Positions 10,070 to 20,949 of a stretch of DNA of 64,000 bases are shown one piece after another. A program made the translations under genes and the position numbers. How positions within the stretch are numbered: position 1 is the first letter of the stretch; the number at the start of each line of letters is the position of its first letter. The stretch lies in assembly GCF_014192645.1 (NCBI RefSeq), contig NZ_JACHYE010000001.1, forward strand, positions 316,350 through 380,349, in the 5' to 3' direction. Source of the stretch: Herbaspirillum sp. Sphag64. GTDB lineage: Bacteria > Pseudomonadota > Gammaproteobacteria > Burkholderiales > Burkholderiaceae_D. A model generated the notes under the pieces. That model was not told the DNA's origin, did not search any database, and saw only the letters and a program-made list of their open reading frames with translations.

Positions 10070-11475
10070 TGCGGCTTTCGACAGTGTTGGCCGGAGTACG
10101 AACGATGCGATATCAAATGCGTCAACGCTGGTTCAGCAGCGGGCTATTCTGGCGCACCTTCTTCTTGCTGGCATTCTTGATCACTGCCAGCATGGTCGCA
10201 TGGGTCGCCAGCTTCCGCGTGGTCGAACGTGGACCACGCGCCGAGCAGATGGCCGCGCAAATCGTTTCCGTCGTCACCATCACCCGCGCTGCCTTGACCC
10301 ACTCGGCACCGGACTTGCGCCGCGAACTGCTGTTCGATCTAGCCAGTAATGAAGGCATCCGCATTTATCCTCTGGAAAACAGCGATCGTGTCAAACCGCT
10401 AGTTGGTTCGGCGGTGTTGCCCGAGCTGGAGTTCTACGTCAAGGAGTCAATGGGCGATGACACCCTGTTTGCCGCCAGCGTCAACGATGTGGAAGGTTTC
10501 TGGGTCAGCTTCAAGATCGACGATGATGCCTATTGGCTCATGCTTGATCGTGGCCGCCTGGATCGCACATCAAGCTTGCAACGACTGGGCTGGGCATCCA
10601 TCGCACTGGTGTTGTCATTGATTGGCGCTGTCTTTATCTCGACCTTGATCAATCAGCCATTATCGCGACTGACTGCAGCTGCGCGGGCGATTGCCAAAGG
10701 CAAACAACCAGATCAACTCCCGGAGTCGGGACCGACCGAGATTCGCGAAGCAAATCGCAGCTTCAATCAAATGGTCGCCGATCTGGCACGTGTTGAATCG
10801 GATCGGGCAGTCATTCTTGCTGGTATTTCACATGACTTGAGAACGCCGCTGGCACGCATGCAGCTGGAAGTCGAGATGGCACATCTGTCGGATGAGGCAC
10901 GCGATGGCATGCACACCGATCTGGCACAAATGGATGCCATCATTGGGCAATTTCTCGACTATGCCAAGCCGTTCGATAACAGTAACTTCTTGCCAGTCGA
11001 TATTTCGATGCTGCTCGAAGAAGCTGCCAACAACAGCAAGCGCATGGCTGATGTAAGAGTCAATACCTTCATCACACCAGGACTGGAGATGTTGGGCCAT
11101 ACGACTGAACTTGAACGCATCGTCAACAATCTGATCGAAAACGCGCGTCGCTACGGTAAGACGCCTGACAGCGATCTAGCCGAAATCGACATTGTATGCA
11201 AGGCAGAAGGCCATCAAGTCCATGTTGAAATCTCAGATCACGGCAGCGGCGCTCCGGAGAGTGAACTGGAACGTTTGCTACGTCCCTTTACTCGACTTGA
11301 TACAGCGCGTGGTCAGGCCAATGGCTCTGGTCTCGGGCTCGCCATCGTGAATCGCATTGTGATTCGGCACAACGGAAAACTTATATTGCGTAACCGGGAT
11401 GGTGGTGGACTACTCGTGCAAATGACCTTCCCACTGACACAACGAAGTGGTACTTCTCGCAAGGTGCAGACATGA
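10069..11475 (+). CDS. envZ: Sensor histidine kinase, EnvZ-like
   Basis: Inner-membrane kinase of 468 residues. One membrane helix lies near residues 24-45 (FWRTFFLLAFLITASMVAW), a periplasmic domain of about 120 residues follows, then a second helix near 170-190 and a HAMP linker (SRLTAAARAIAKG). The H-box is AGISHDLRTPLARM, with the phosphorylated histidine near residue 254; N-box NNLIENARRYG and G-boxes DHGSGAP and GSGLGLAI complete the catalytic domain. It is coupled to ompR by one base of overlap and overlaps the following flhE-like gene by 4 bases. Co-transcription of all three is likely. Confidence 0.88.
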   Translation: MRLSTVLAGVRTMRYQMRQRWFSSGLFWRTFFLLAFLITASMVAWVASFRVVERGPRAEQMAAQIVSVVTITRAALTHSAPDLRRELLFDLASNEGIRIYPLENSDRVKPLVGSAVLPELEFYVKESMGDDTLFAASVNDVEGFWVSFKIDDDAYWLMLDRGRLDRTSSLQRLGWASIALVLSLIGAVFISTLINQPLSRLTAAARAIAKGKQPDQLPESGPTEIREANRSFNQMVADLARVESDRAVILAGISHDLRTPLARMQLEVEMAHLSDEARDGMHTDLAQMDAIIGQFLDYAKPFDNSNFLPVDISMLLEEAANNSKRMADVRVNTFITPGLEMLGHTTELERIVNNLIENARRYGKTPDSDLAEIDIVCKAEGHQVHVEISDHGSGAPESELERLLRPFTRLDTARGQANGSGLGLAIVNRIVIRHNGKLILRNRDGGGLLVQMTFPLTQRSGTSRKVQT

Positions 11476-11924
11476 ACTTGGAACAGCCCTGCAGGCAGGC
11501 ATTATTGATCTCGACGCTGATATTATGGAGTGCAGCAAGCGTGGCGGAGCAGCCCCCTGCACGCACCAGTGGCACCTATGTTGCCGATGCCGTCGGTGCC
11601 ACGATCACGACTAAAAATATCGACTATGCCACACGCTTCAAAGTCGGTGCGATGGTAGCTCCGGGCAGCACGATCACCAAGGTGTCGTGGCACTATGGCG
11701 TCTCCAGCAGACCGGTCGGTTTCGAGGCGGCATTATGCTGGCATGACCAACAGCATTGCTGGAATATCAGCGACGGAGATCGCGGTAGCACCAATGGTTT
11801 CAATGGCAAGGATGCGACTCAGGAATTCACACTGTATTACCGTATCAAAGGCAGCGGCGCACTGGAAGCGCCCAGCCAGGGACAGTCTAACCAGATCATC
11901 GTCAGTTACGACCTGGCGCGCTGA
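11472..11924 (+). CDS. Secreted FlhE-like protein
   Basis: A 150-residue exported protein with a signal peptide ending near ASVAEQ. The mature part has the order ITKVSWHYGV, a GFEAALCW segment with Cys plus a second Cys in QHCWNIS, then a Gly/Thr/Phe segment, GSGALEAP and QSNQIIVSY. This matches from memory the pattern of enterobacterial FlhE, where VSWRY, LC...C and QSNQVIVNY occur in the same order. FlhE is a periplasmic protein linked to the flagellar export apparatus, usually encoded beside flhA. Here it overlaps the kinase gene by 4 bases instead, and no flagellar gene is in view. The FlhE assignment is by pattern only. Confidence 0.6.
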   Translation: MNLEQPCRQALLISTLILWSAASVAEQPPARTSGTYVADAVGATITTKNIDYATRFKVGAMVAPGSTITKVSWHYGVSSRPVGFEAALCWHDQQHCWNISDGDRGSTNGFNGKDATQEFTLYYRIKGSGALEAPSQGQSNQIIVSYDLAR

Positions 11925-11966
11925 ACCAGCTTCAGCAGCAGCCACGCGATTACTGCTGAAGCACGA

Positions 11967-13343
11967 TCACTCATCAAGATTGCGGATTTTCTGCAAGGCC
12001 TCATCAATCCGTTCAACAGCGACCACCTTCAGACCCTCGATGTCTTGCTTGGGCGCATTGGCCTTGGGAATCATGGCAATCGAGAAACCCAGCTTGGCGG
12101 CTTCACGCAAACGTTCCTGTCCACGCGGCGCAGGTCTGATCTCACCGGCCAGACCGACCTCCCCAAACACCACCAATCCACGCGGCAATGGCTTATTGCG
12201 CATCGAGGAATTAATCGCCAGCAATACCGCGAGATCGGCAGCCGGCTCCGTAATCTTGACGCCGCCCACTGCATTGATGAACACATCCTGATCGAAGGCA
12301 GCAATACCTGCATGCCTGTGCAATACTGCTAGCAGCATTGCCAGGCGGTTTTGTTCGAGGCCCACCGACAAACGACGCGCATTAGGCACGTGCGAGCTAT
12401 CGACCAGCGCCTGGATTTCCACCAGCAAGGGACGTGTACCCTCTTGCGTCACCATCACACAAGAGCCTGGGACCTGATTATCATGCTGCGACAAAAACAG
12501 CGCAGAGGGATTGGAAACACCCTTCAAGCCTTTCTCGGTCATCGCAAACACACCGAGCTCGTTGACCGCACCAAAACGGTTCTTGAACGCTCTCACCAGA
12601 CGGAAACTGGAATGCGTATCGCCTTCAAAATAGAGCACGGTGTCAACAATGTGCTCCAGTACGCGTGGCCCGGCCAGCGCACCCTCCTTGGTCACGTGAC
12701 CAACCATGATAATGGTCGTATCAGAGATCTTGGCAGCCCGCGTAAGCTGGGCTGCACATTCGCGCACCTGCGCCACCGAACCGGGAGCCGAGCTCAGCGC
12801 ATCGGAATAAATGGTTTGAATCGAATCAATGACAGCGACGTCAGGCTTGTGTTCTGCTAGTGTGCCGAGAATTTTTTCCAGCTGAATTTCTGCCTGTAGC
12901 TTAAGATCCTTAGCATCCACGGCAAGCCGCTTGGCGCGCAGTGCGATTTGCGAACCAGACTCTTCTCCGCTGACATACAGTACCTGTTTGAGCTTGGAAA
13001 TATTGGCCAAGGCCTGCAACAACAAGGTTGACTTACCGATGCCCGGATCACCACCAATCAGCACCACACCACCCGGCACCAGACCACCGCCCAGCACCCG
13101 GTCAAACTCCTCGATACCGGTACCAAAACGCGGGACATCAATTGCCTCGATATCAACCAGCGAAAGCACCGGAGAAGTCTGAGCCAGTGCCTGTGGCTGA
13201 TTGGAATAACGATTCCCGCCGGCAGGTTCGATCAGTGTTTCAACCAGGGTGTTCCATTGACCGCAAGCCGGACACTGCCCTCCCCATTTGTTGCTGATGC
13301 CACCACATTCAGTGCAGGTGTAATTGGTCTTTGCCTTTGCCAT
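11967..13343 (-). CDS. radA: DNA repair protein RadA (branch migration ATPase)
   Basis: RecA-related ATPase of 458 residues that drives branch migration during recombination. It begins with a four-cysteine zinc motif (CTECGGISNKWGGQCPAC), followed by Walker A GGDPGIGKST, Walker B in VAVIDSIQTI, the RadA-specific KNRFG motif near residue 255, and a C-terminal Lon-protease-like domain (DVFINAVGGVKITEPAADLA, VVFGEVGLAGEIRPA). The length is normal. It follows alr on the same strand with a single base between the genes, so they are probably co-transcribed. The 42 bases to the convergent flhE-like gene hold no clear terminator. Confidence 0.97.
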   Translation of the reverse strand: MAKAKTNYTCTECGGISNKWGGQCPACGQWNTLVETLIEPAGGNRYSNQPQALAQTSPVLSLVDIEAIDVPRFGTGIEEFDRVLGGGLVPGGVVLIGGDPGIGKSTLLLQALANISKLKQVLYVSGEESGSQIALRAKRLAVDAKDLKLQAEIQLEKILGTLAEHKPDVAVIDSIQTIYSDALSSAPGSVAQVRECAAQLTRAAKISDTTIIMVGHVTKEGALAGPRVLEHIVDTVLYFEGDTHSSFRLVRAFKNRFGAVNELGVFAMTEKGLKGVSNPSALFLSQHDNQVPGSCVMVTQEGTRPLLVEIQALVDSSHVPNARRLSVGLEQNRLAMLLAVLHRHAGIAAFDQDVFINAVGGVKITEPAADLAVLLAINSSMRNKPLPRGLVVFGEVGLAGEIRPAPRGQERLREAAKLGFSIAMIPKANAPKQDIEGLKVVAVERIDEALQKIRNLDE

Positions 13344-13344
13344 C

Positions 13345-14433
13345 TCAGGCTTTTTCTCTGACGGCTACACGGGGTGCAACTGCGCACATCAACTCATAAC
13401 CGATTGTGCCCGCGGCTTCTGCGACCTCGTCAATCGGCAGCGCCTCACCCCACAACTGCACTGCGCTACCGATACCGGCACCAGTGACTGCACTCAGGTC
13501 AACCACCAGCATATCCATCGACACCCGGCCAATCGTGCCTGTGCGGATGCCATCAACCAGCACCGGGGTATGCGATGGTGCATGGCGTGGATAGCCATCA
13601 GCGTAACCGCAAGCAACCACGCCGATGCGCATTGGCCTATCCGCGACAAAACGGCTGCCATAGCCAACAGCGTCGCCGGGGCCGATTTCCTGCACACCGA
13701 TGATTTTGCTTTCCAGCGTCATGGCAGCACGCAAGCCAAACTCACGCGCAGTCCCGCCACCTGGCGTACCACCATACAACATCACGCCGGGCCGGATCCA
13801 GTCAGTGACCAAATCGGCATGCAGCAAATCGGTAGCCGAATTAGCAATACTGCGAGGCCCGTCCAGACCTTCGGTGCCTTGCTGAAAACGGCGCACTTGC
13901 TCAGCCAGCGGCAAAGCCGCATTATCTGCCGCGTCAGCATTGGCGAAATGCGTCATCAGAGTGACGCTACGTACACAGGATAATTGGCGCAGTCTTGCGT
14001 AGGCAGCACGAAATGCATCTGGCTTGAATCCCAGGCGATTCATACCGCTATTCATCTTGAGATGGACATCAAACTGCAATCCGCTACGTTGCTTCTGCGC
14101 CGCCTCTAAAATCGCAATCTGTTCATCACAGTGCACCGCGAACTGCAGATCATGCTGTACCACGGTTGCAATGTCTTCTGCATCGAAAAAACCTTCCAGC
14201 AGCAAGATGGGCTTAGTCCATCCCATTGCACGAAGTTGCACCGCATAATCGGGTTCGACCAGTGCCAAGCCTTCCGCCGCTGCGAATGCGCGCATCGCAC
14301 GTGCCAGACCATGGCCATAAGCTTGCGCTTTCACGACCGCCCAGACCTTGGCATGCGGCGCACGAGAGCGGGCCACGCCCAGATTATGTTGTAGAGCGGA
14401 AATATCTATAGTGGCGACAATCGGTCTTGGCAT
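13345..14433 (-). CDS. alr: Alanine racemase
   Basis: PLP enzyme that interconverts L- and D-alanine for peptidoglycan. It has 362 residues, starting MPRPIVATIDISALQHNLG. The PLP lysine is Lys35 in AVVKAQAYGHG; the second catalytic base is the tyrosine in VGYGSRFVADRP, and the C-terminal beta domain has GYADGYPRHAP and GRVSMDMLVVDL. The length and motifs are typical of a biosynthetic or catabolic alr; which of the two cannot be told. It lies directly upstream of radA, an arrangement common in this order. Confidence 0.95.
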   Translation of the reverse strand: MPRPIVATIDISALQHNLGVARSRAPHAKVWAVVKAQAYGHGLARAMRAFAAAEGLALVEPDYAVQLRAMGWTKPILLLEGFFDAEDIATVVQHDLQFAVHCDEQIAILEAAQKQRSGLQFDVHLKMNSGMNRLGFKPDAFRAAYARLRQLSCVRSVTLMTHFANADAADNAALPLAEQVRRFQQGTEGLDGPRSIANSATDLLHADLVTDWIRPGVMLYGGTPGGGTAREFGLRAAMTLESKIIGVQEIGPGDAVGYGSRFVADRPMRIGVVACGYADGYPRHAPSHTPVLVDGIRTGTIGRVSMDMLVVDLSAVTGAGIGSAVQLWGEALPIDEVAEAAGTIGYELMCAVAPRVAVREKA

Positions 14434-14768
14434 GGAAAAGGACGCGCAAACGCTGGAAAAAGGTGAATAAAAGATGAATCAAAAATCAATCAACATTGAA
14501 TCGACGTCGCTCCAGACCTCACTTCAGGAACCAGATCAAACATCGTTTCAGCAACCTCATCCTATTTTACCGGAGCAATACGCTTCCATGAAGCAGGCAA
14601 TCTGCGGATGTCTACATGCGGCTGCAGCACATTTGCGCGTCATCGCAGAAAGCTCCATTTATCAGGTATCGCAGTGCAACATGCTGCCCCGGTTATACTT
14701 ATCATTGGAATGTCTTCTTTTCATGGTATAAAGCAAACCGGAGATAATTTGTCACATCTTGGATACGG
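14434..14768. other. Divergent intergenic region between alr and lplT
   Basis: This 335-base stretch must hold the promoters of both alr and lplT. A plus-strand frame of 85 codons (14474-14731) fills most of it, but its Gln- and Ser-rich product matches nothing I know and has no clear ribosome site, so I do not call it a gene. I see no repeat or hairpin of note. Confidence 0.4.
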
Positions 14769-16031
14769 ATGAATCGCGGCTTTTACACCATCATGGCGGC
14801 GCAGTTTTTTTCGTCGCTTGCTGATAACGCACTGCTCATTGCTGCTATTGCACTTCTTGCCGAGATGCAGTCTCCGGCATGGATGACACCGCTATTGAAG
14901 TTATTTTTTGTGCTGTCATACGTGTTACTAGCCGCATTTGTCGGCGCCTTTGCAGATGCCTTTCCCAAAGGGCGGGTGATGTTTGTCACCAACCTGATCA
15001 AGATCGGTGGCTGTGCCCTGATGTTCTTTAGTGTCCATCCGCTACTTGCCTACGCCGTTGTCGGTTTTGGCGCCGCAGCGTACTCACCAGCAAAATACGG
15101 CATTCTTACTGAGCTGCTACCGCCAGAAAAATTGGTCGCTGCCAATGGCTGGATCGAAGGTCTGACTGTCAGCTCGATTATTTTTGGTACCGTATTGGGC
15201 GGCGCACTAGTTAACCCGCATGTGGCCTCGGTTTTACTTTCGTTCGATTTCCCGATCTTCGATTTCAATATCAACACGCCCACCGAAGCCGCGCTGTGCA
15301 TCATCACCCTCATCTACATCGTTGCTGCCCTCTTTAATCTGAGCATTCCGGATACCGGTGCGCGCTATGCGCACCAGCAACGCAATCCCATCAAGCTGAT
15401 CGCCGATTTTTCCAATTGCTTCATTACGCTCTGGAAAGACAAACTGGGTCAGATTTCTCTGGCAGTGACCACCTTGTTCTGGGGTGCAGGGGCGACCTTG
15501 CAATTCATTGTGCTGAAATGGGCTGAGCAGTCCCTGCACATGAAACTGGACAAGGCCGCAATCCTGCAGGGCATTGTCGCCGTTGGCGTGGCGCTGGGAG
15601 CCGTCGGTGCGGCTCGATTTGTACCACTCAAAAAATCCCTGTCGGTCATGCCACTTGGCATCATCATGGGTATCGTCGTCATGACCATGACAACCGTGAC
15701 CTCGGTCTGGGTGGCTTATCCGCTTCTCATTATTATCGGTGCACTCTCGGGTTATTTTGTTGTTCCCATGAATGCACTGCTGCAGCACAGAGGCCATGTC
15801 CTGATGAGCGCTGGGCACTCAATTGCCGTCCAGAATTTCAACGAAAACCTGTCCGTATTGACGATGCTGGTACTCTACTCGGCAATGGTTAAATTGAATC
15901 TTAACGTCAACTACGTGATTCTCCTGTTCGGTGTATTCGTAGCAGCCTTAATGTATCTGATCATGCAAAGGCATCAAGCCAACCAGCGCGAGTACGATTC
16001 ACTGGCACTGATTGGCGAAGGCAAGCACTGA
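14769..16031 (+). CDS. lplT: Lysophospholipid transporter LplT
   Basis: Major facilitator superfamily membrane protein of 420 residues with about twelve hydrophobic segments. The N-terminus MNRGFYTIMAAQFFSSLADNAL, with its AQFxSxxADNAL element, is characteristic of LplT, which moves lysophospholipids across the inner membrane for re-acylation. Other matching segments are DAFPKGRVM, YSPAKYGILTELLPPEKLVAANG and FNENLSVL. In enterobacteria lplT is next to the acyltransferase gene aas, and some bacteria fuse them; here it stands alone between alr and a DUF1853 gene. Confidence 0.9.
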   Translation: MNRGFYTIMAAQFFSSLADNALLIAAIALLAEMQSPAWMTPLLKLFFVLSYVLLAAFVGAFADAFPKGRVMFVTNLIKIGGCALMFFSVHPLLAYAVVGFGAAAYSPAKYGILTELLPPEKLVAANGWIEGLTVSSIIFGTVLGGALVNPHVASVLLSFDFPIFDFNINTPTEAALCIITLIYIVAALFNLSIPDTGARYAHQQRNPIKLIADFSNCFITLWKDKLGQISLAVTTLFWGAGATLQFIVLKWAEQSLHMKLDKAAILQGIVAVGVALGAVGAARFVPLKKSLSVMPLGIIMGIVVMTMTTVTSVWVAYPLLIIIGALSGYFVVPMNALLQHRGHVLMSAGHSIAVQNFNENLSVLTMLVLYSAMVKLNLNVNYVILLFGVFVAALMYLIMQRHQANQREYDSLALIGEGKH

Positions 16032-17046
16032 GTTGGCCGGCACACTGACTCAATAAGTCATAACTGCCTGCTGCACCCGGTGAGCAGCCTGCTGACGCCA
16101 GTCATCCGGCACAACAAATCCCCGCTCGCGCTCCAGCACCCACTCGCCATCGACATCACACACGGCGATCATCACGGGTGTCAGATTCTCAGCGAATAAT
16201 CGATCAATCGCTTCCGGCAATTGCGCGGCCGACAAGGCTTGGTTTAAGCCTGCGCGCGCTGGTGCCAGCCATTCTAGTCGCGACAGAATCAAATAATGTG
16301 CAGACTGCGACAAATCCAGCGCGCTCAGCTCGCACCAGAAGCCACGACAATGTCCAGCCGCAATCCCCAAGGCTGGAGGCAACACATCGGCTGCAGCAGG
16401 ATCGTCATAGAACAGCCACCCCTTCACCATTGCTTGCGCACGCGACACTGGCTCGGGCAAATAGCGTGCTGCAGCCGGATGGGACGACAACATCAATTGC
16501 TGCTGCATGATCTTGCTCATCTTGGCACCCAGCGAATCAACCAGGTTTGGCCCCACATACGCATCAGCCTGAACATTCTGTTGCTGCGCGTGCAGCAAAT
16601 AAAACTTGGTTGCCAACTCCCAGTGCACTACATCGTGCAGCACCGGATCGCGTACCAGGAAATCGAATTCACCGACGGTATCGTTAGGGCCGTTGCGCAC
16701 CTGGACATTATGGGCAAGAAGCCTTCCAGCATGCTGCAGGTAGAACGTCAGCAGTTTCTCTGCATATTTACCTAAACGATTTGATAACTGTGCATCGATG
16801 GCCGCATAAAGCAGGCGCGGAGTCTTGTCGAGTGCATGCAGCCAGGTGATATCCATTTCAGACAGCTTGCCCACTGTCGCAATACGCCCCTGCCAGCGTG
16901 GTGCCTGAGCGGCCAGCAAGTCTGGCGATTCCAGCAGCCAGGCCAGTGCACGGACATGCCGATCACCAAGCGCCGACCAGCGCTGGTGAAATTGCTGCTG
17001 ATACGTCAGTCGATGTGTCGACGCTCTACTTACAGAGGATAGTGAG

Positions 17047-18032
<986 letters not shown>

Positions 18033-18036
<4 letters not shown>

Positions 18037-18536
18037 AGCGATAACTGCATGACGATTGCATCTTCACGCGTGGTAAGGTCAACAGGATAGTAATTCTTGC
18101 GACGACCGATTTCAACGAAGCCATACCGCTGGTACAACCGCAATGCAGGCGCATTGGAGACACGCACCTCCAGCAACATGATTTTCATCAAATGCTGCCG
18201 CGCCATCTGCACGACCAACTCCAATAACAGGTAGCCCAGGCCGGCGCCGTGCAACTCTTGCGCGACGCTGATGTTAAGCAGATGCGCTTCATCGAGCCCC
18301 TCCATGACAACGACATACGCCAGCAAACGACCTGCCTCATTACGCACAGTCAGCGTCTGATCACCTGTGCGCAAGGAGTCCAGAAAATTGCCACGGGTCC
18401 AGGGATGTGCGTAGATCGCATTCTCTATCGGCATTACCTCATCCAGATCTTCTACCCGCATCGCATCCAGCGCCAATTGTCCAAAGCGACTCTGCGCCGT
18501 TGCCATCAGCGCATCGATATTGGCAAACAAGCTCAC
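18033..18536 (-). CDS. rimI: Ribosomal protein S18 alanine N-acetyltransferase
   Basis: GNAT-fold acetyltransferase of 167 residues that acetylates the N-terminus of ribosomal protein S18. The start is GTG at 18536, overlapping the tsaB stop (GTGA). It shows ALDAMRVEDLDEVMPIENAIY, then the acetyl-CoA binding segment (HGAGLGYLLLE, a variant of the R/Q-x-x-G-x-G/A loop), then EVRVSNAPALRLYQRYGF and RRKNYY, which are diagnostic for RimI. The tsaB-rimI order is widely conserved. A 15-20 residue N-terminal extension before the GNAT core may be dispensable. Confidence 0.92.
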
Positions 18537-19261
18537 ACTGCGTCCTGCCGAGCAGGACGGGAAGCGGCTTTAGCCACATCCCGCACCTGTCTTTCCGCTG
18601 TGGTCAGCGCCACCTTGTTACGCAAATACAAGGGCTGTGCCTCTTGCGCCGATAGCGTGCGTTGTTGCGCCACAGCCCTGGCACCCAGCGTCGCAATCTG
18701 GCGCGCATGCGGCATCAGCTGCGCAAGCCCGTTAGCAAAGAAGGCTTGCGCGACAAAGTCATCTGCATACGCCGACAAGCCATTACCGCATGCCTGCACG
18801 GCACCCAGCACTTGCACCTCACGCGCCGCCGAGAGACTGGGAGTGACCACACTCTCCCACCCCAGGGAACCATGACGGTACTGCGCCCAATAGACTTCCC
18901 CCATGCGTGCATCAAGCACCGCAAGCACATCAGCAGCTTGAGTCGCCTCAAGGCAGCCCTGCGCCATCGCCTCCAGCGTAACCACAGGAGCGACCGGCAA
19001 ATCAGCACCAAACGCCAGCCCTTGCACCACACCACAAGCAGTCCGCACACCGGTAAATGAACCTGGCCCTACGCCGAAAGCCAGTGCATCACAGCGAGCC
19101 AAAGCCAGATCCGCCTCAGCCAGCAATTGCTGCACCATTGGCAGAATGGACTCCGAGTGCGTTTGCACGCCCAGCGATTCACGGAAAATCAACGTATCCC
19201 CGATCAGCAATGCTGCCGAAGCCAGCTCGGTAGAAGTTTCAATGGCAAGAATAATAGACAT
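18533..19261 (-). CDS. tsaB: tRNA t6A37 threonylcarbamoyl transferase subunit TsaB
   Basis: ASKHA-fold protein of 242 residues that partners with TsaD and TsaE to make N6-threonylcarbamoyladenosine at tRNA position 37. The N-terminus MSIILAIETSTELASAAL and the segments HSESILPMVQQLL, FGVGPGSFTGVRTACGVVQGLA and LDARMGEVYWAQY are diagnostic. It is the first gene of the minus-strand tsaB-rimI-udg-DUF1853 group and overlaps rimI by 4 bases. Confidence 0.94.
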   Translation of the reverse strand: MSIILAIETSTELASAALLIGDTLIFRESLGVQTHSESILPMVQQLLAEADLALARCDALAFGVGPGSFTGVRTACGVVQGLAFGADLPVAPVVTLEAMAQGCLEATQAADVLAVLDARMGEVYWAQYRHGSLGWESVVTPSLSAAREVQVLGAVQACGNGLSAYADDFVAQAFFANGLAQLMPHARQIATLGARAVAQQRTLSAQEAQPLYLRNKVALTTAERQVRDVAKAASRPARQDAV

Positions 19262-19405
19262 GGCACTATTTTACCGCGCTACGAGCACCCCAGAGGGGCC
19301 AGCAACACGTACCAGACGCGATTTTATGGTGACAAGCTTTGTGCAACATCGGATGCAGCAGTCGAGAATCATTCCCGCTCACTTCAGGAGTAAAATGCTC
19401 GCCTT

Positions 19406-19837
19406 ATGTCTTACCAACTATTAACCAACGACAACCACGAAGAACTAGCCTCCGCCCTGCGCGGTGACGGCTGGGTTGTTGCCTGCCTCTGTGCAGGCTG
19501 GTGCGGAAGCTGCCGCGAATATGCGGCTGCCTTTGAAAACTGGGCGCAACGCAGCCCTGAACATCATTTCGTCTGGATTGATATTGAAGATCAGGCCGAT
19601 CTGGTCGGCGACCTCGATATTGACAACTTCCCCACTTTGCTTATGCAACGTGGAACAATCGTCAGTTTTTTTGGCACGATGGAACCTGATACACGCCAGG
19701 CTGAGCGTCTGCTACAGGTACAGGTAGGCAAAAGTCAGGAAGAATTGCAGCGCGAAGTCAGTCAAAGCGCCCAGCGACAAACATGGCAAGTATGCAATCT
19801 GCTGTTGCGACTAGAAAATTCGCCAGCTACTGATTAA
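19406..19837 (+). CDS. Thioredoxin-like protein
   Basis: Cytosolic protein of 143 residues with a thioredoxin fold and no signal peptide. The redox motif is WCGSC in CAGWCGSCREYAAAF near residues 33-37, with an extra Cys two residues before it, and the cis-proline is in NFPTLLM. The usual thioredoxin motif is WCGPC; the Ser in place of Pro suggests a different redox potential. It stands alone between tsaB (divergent) and a LysR gene (convergent). The partner is unknown. The ribosome site before the ATG is weak. Confidence 0.82.
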   Translation: MSYQLLTNDNHEELASALRGDGWVVACLCAGWCGSCREYAAAFENWAQRSPEHHFVWIDIEDQADLVGDLDIDNFPTLLMQRGTIVSFFGTMEPDTRQAERLLQVQVGKSQEELQREVSQSAQRQTWQVCNLLLRLENSPATD

Positions 19838-19868
19838 CCGACCGCGGCGCCAACAATCTGACGTCCTG

Positions 19869-20777
19869 CTAGAGCCAAGGATCGCTTTCCGGATGGGGGA
19901 AGCGACTCGTCATAAAGTCAACAAACGTGCGTACCTTGGCAGACAGCAGACGCCGGCTCGGGTAGACCATGAATATCTCGACCTGCCCCATCCGATAATC
20001 AGCGAGCACGCGCTGCAGCTTGCCGCAACGCAAATCATCACCAAGACTGAATGACGGCCGCATCACAATCCCCATGCCTGCCAAGGCAAAGTCACGTAAC
20101 AACAATGCATTGTTGGACACCATGACACTGGCGATTGGAATATCGCGATTGCCCTCAACGGTTTGCACATGCCAGAAGTGCCGCAAATGCTCATGCGAGA
20201 AGTTGACGCAGGCATGGCTGCTCAATTCTTCCGGCGTCTGGGGGGCACCAAATTGCGCGATGTAATCCGGAGAAGCGCACAAAACCACCTCAGCCACGCC
20301 TAGCTTACGCACCACCATGCTGGCATCGAATTTCTGAAAGCTACTAAAAAAACCGACGTCAATTCCCTCCTCCACCAGATCTCGAACACGATCTGACAAG
20401 GTCACATCGACCACAACCTCAGGATAGGCGCGTGAGTATTCTGGCAACAGTCGGCCCAACTGGCCCTCGCCAAATCCAACATGCGAATAGATCGACAAGG
20501 TACCGGTAGGCTTTTTGGTGGACATCGCCACAATCGCCTCTGCCTCCTCAATCTCCACCAGAATATTGCGCACCCGCTCTAAAAACACCTGCCCGGACTC
20601 TGTAAGAGAAAGACGCCGGGTGGAACGATTGAGCAGACGGGTTCCAAGATGATTTTCCAGGTCAACGATATAGCGAGTGACAACCGCATTGGAAAGTGAC
20701 AAGATTTCAGCCGCCCGCACAAAACTGCCTTGCTCAACCACCTTGGCAAATACCTTCATTGAGTGCAGACGATCCAT
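19869..20777 (-). CDS. LysR-family transcriptional regulator
   Basis: Regulator of 302 residues. I choose the ATG at 20777 (MDRLHSMKVF) because AAGGGG lies 7 bases upstream; a TTG two codons earlier is the alternative. The N-terminal helix-turn-helix is FVKVVEQGSF-like (AKVVEQGSFVRAAEILSLS) with AVVTRYIVDLENHLGTRLLNRSTRRLSLTESG split over the recognition helix and wing. The C-terminal domain carries the effector-binding fold (GTLSIYSHVGFG, DVTLSDRVRDLVEEGIDVG). Its type resembles the AaeR/DmlR branch. It is divergent from the DUF4148 gene, which it may control. Confidence 0.88.
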   Translation of the reverse strand: MDRLHSMKVFAKVVEQGSFVRAAEILSLSNAVVTRYIVDLENHLGTRLLNRSTRRLSLTESGQVFLERVRNILVEIEEAEAIVAMSTKKPTGTLSIYSHVGFGEGQLGRLLPEYSRAYPEVVVDVTLSDRVRDLVEEGIDVGFFSSFQKFDASMVVRKLGVAEVVLCASPDYIAQFGAPQTPEELSSHACVNFSHEHLRHFWHVQTVEGNRDIPIASVMVSNNALLLRDFALAGMGIVMRPSFSLGDDLRCGKLQRVLADYRMGQVEIFMVYPSRRLLSAKVRTFVDFMTSRFPHPESDPWL

Positions 20778-20949
20778 TTTCAAGCCCCTTATTATTTACT
20801 TAAGTGGAATAGTTAATTGTCATTAAACCTATTTTTCCCGACTTCCGCAATAGATAAACTGTGCTCCATCGATGACGAGCAAGCGGCATCAAGCCCCACT
20901 ACCCGCTCACCGACATCTCAGTTTTTTGATCTTTTTAGGGAGTTTTACC

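Noticed and set aside
14474-14731. Plus-strand 85-codon frame between alr and lplT
   Set aside because: It covers the divergent promoter region, has a Gln/Ser-rich product with no recognisable motif and no clear ribosome site.
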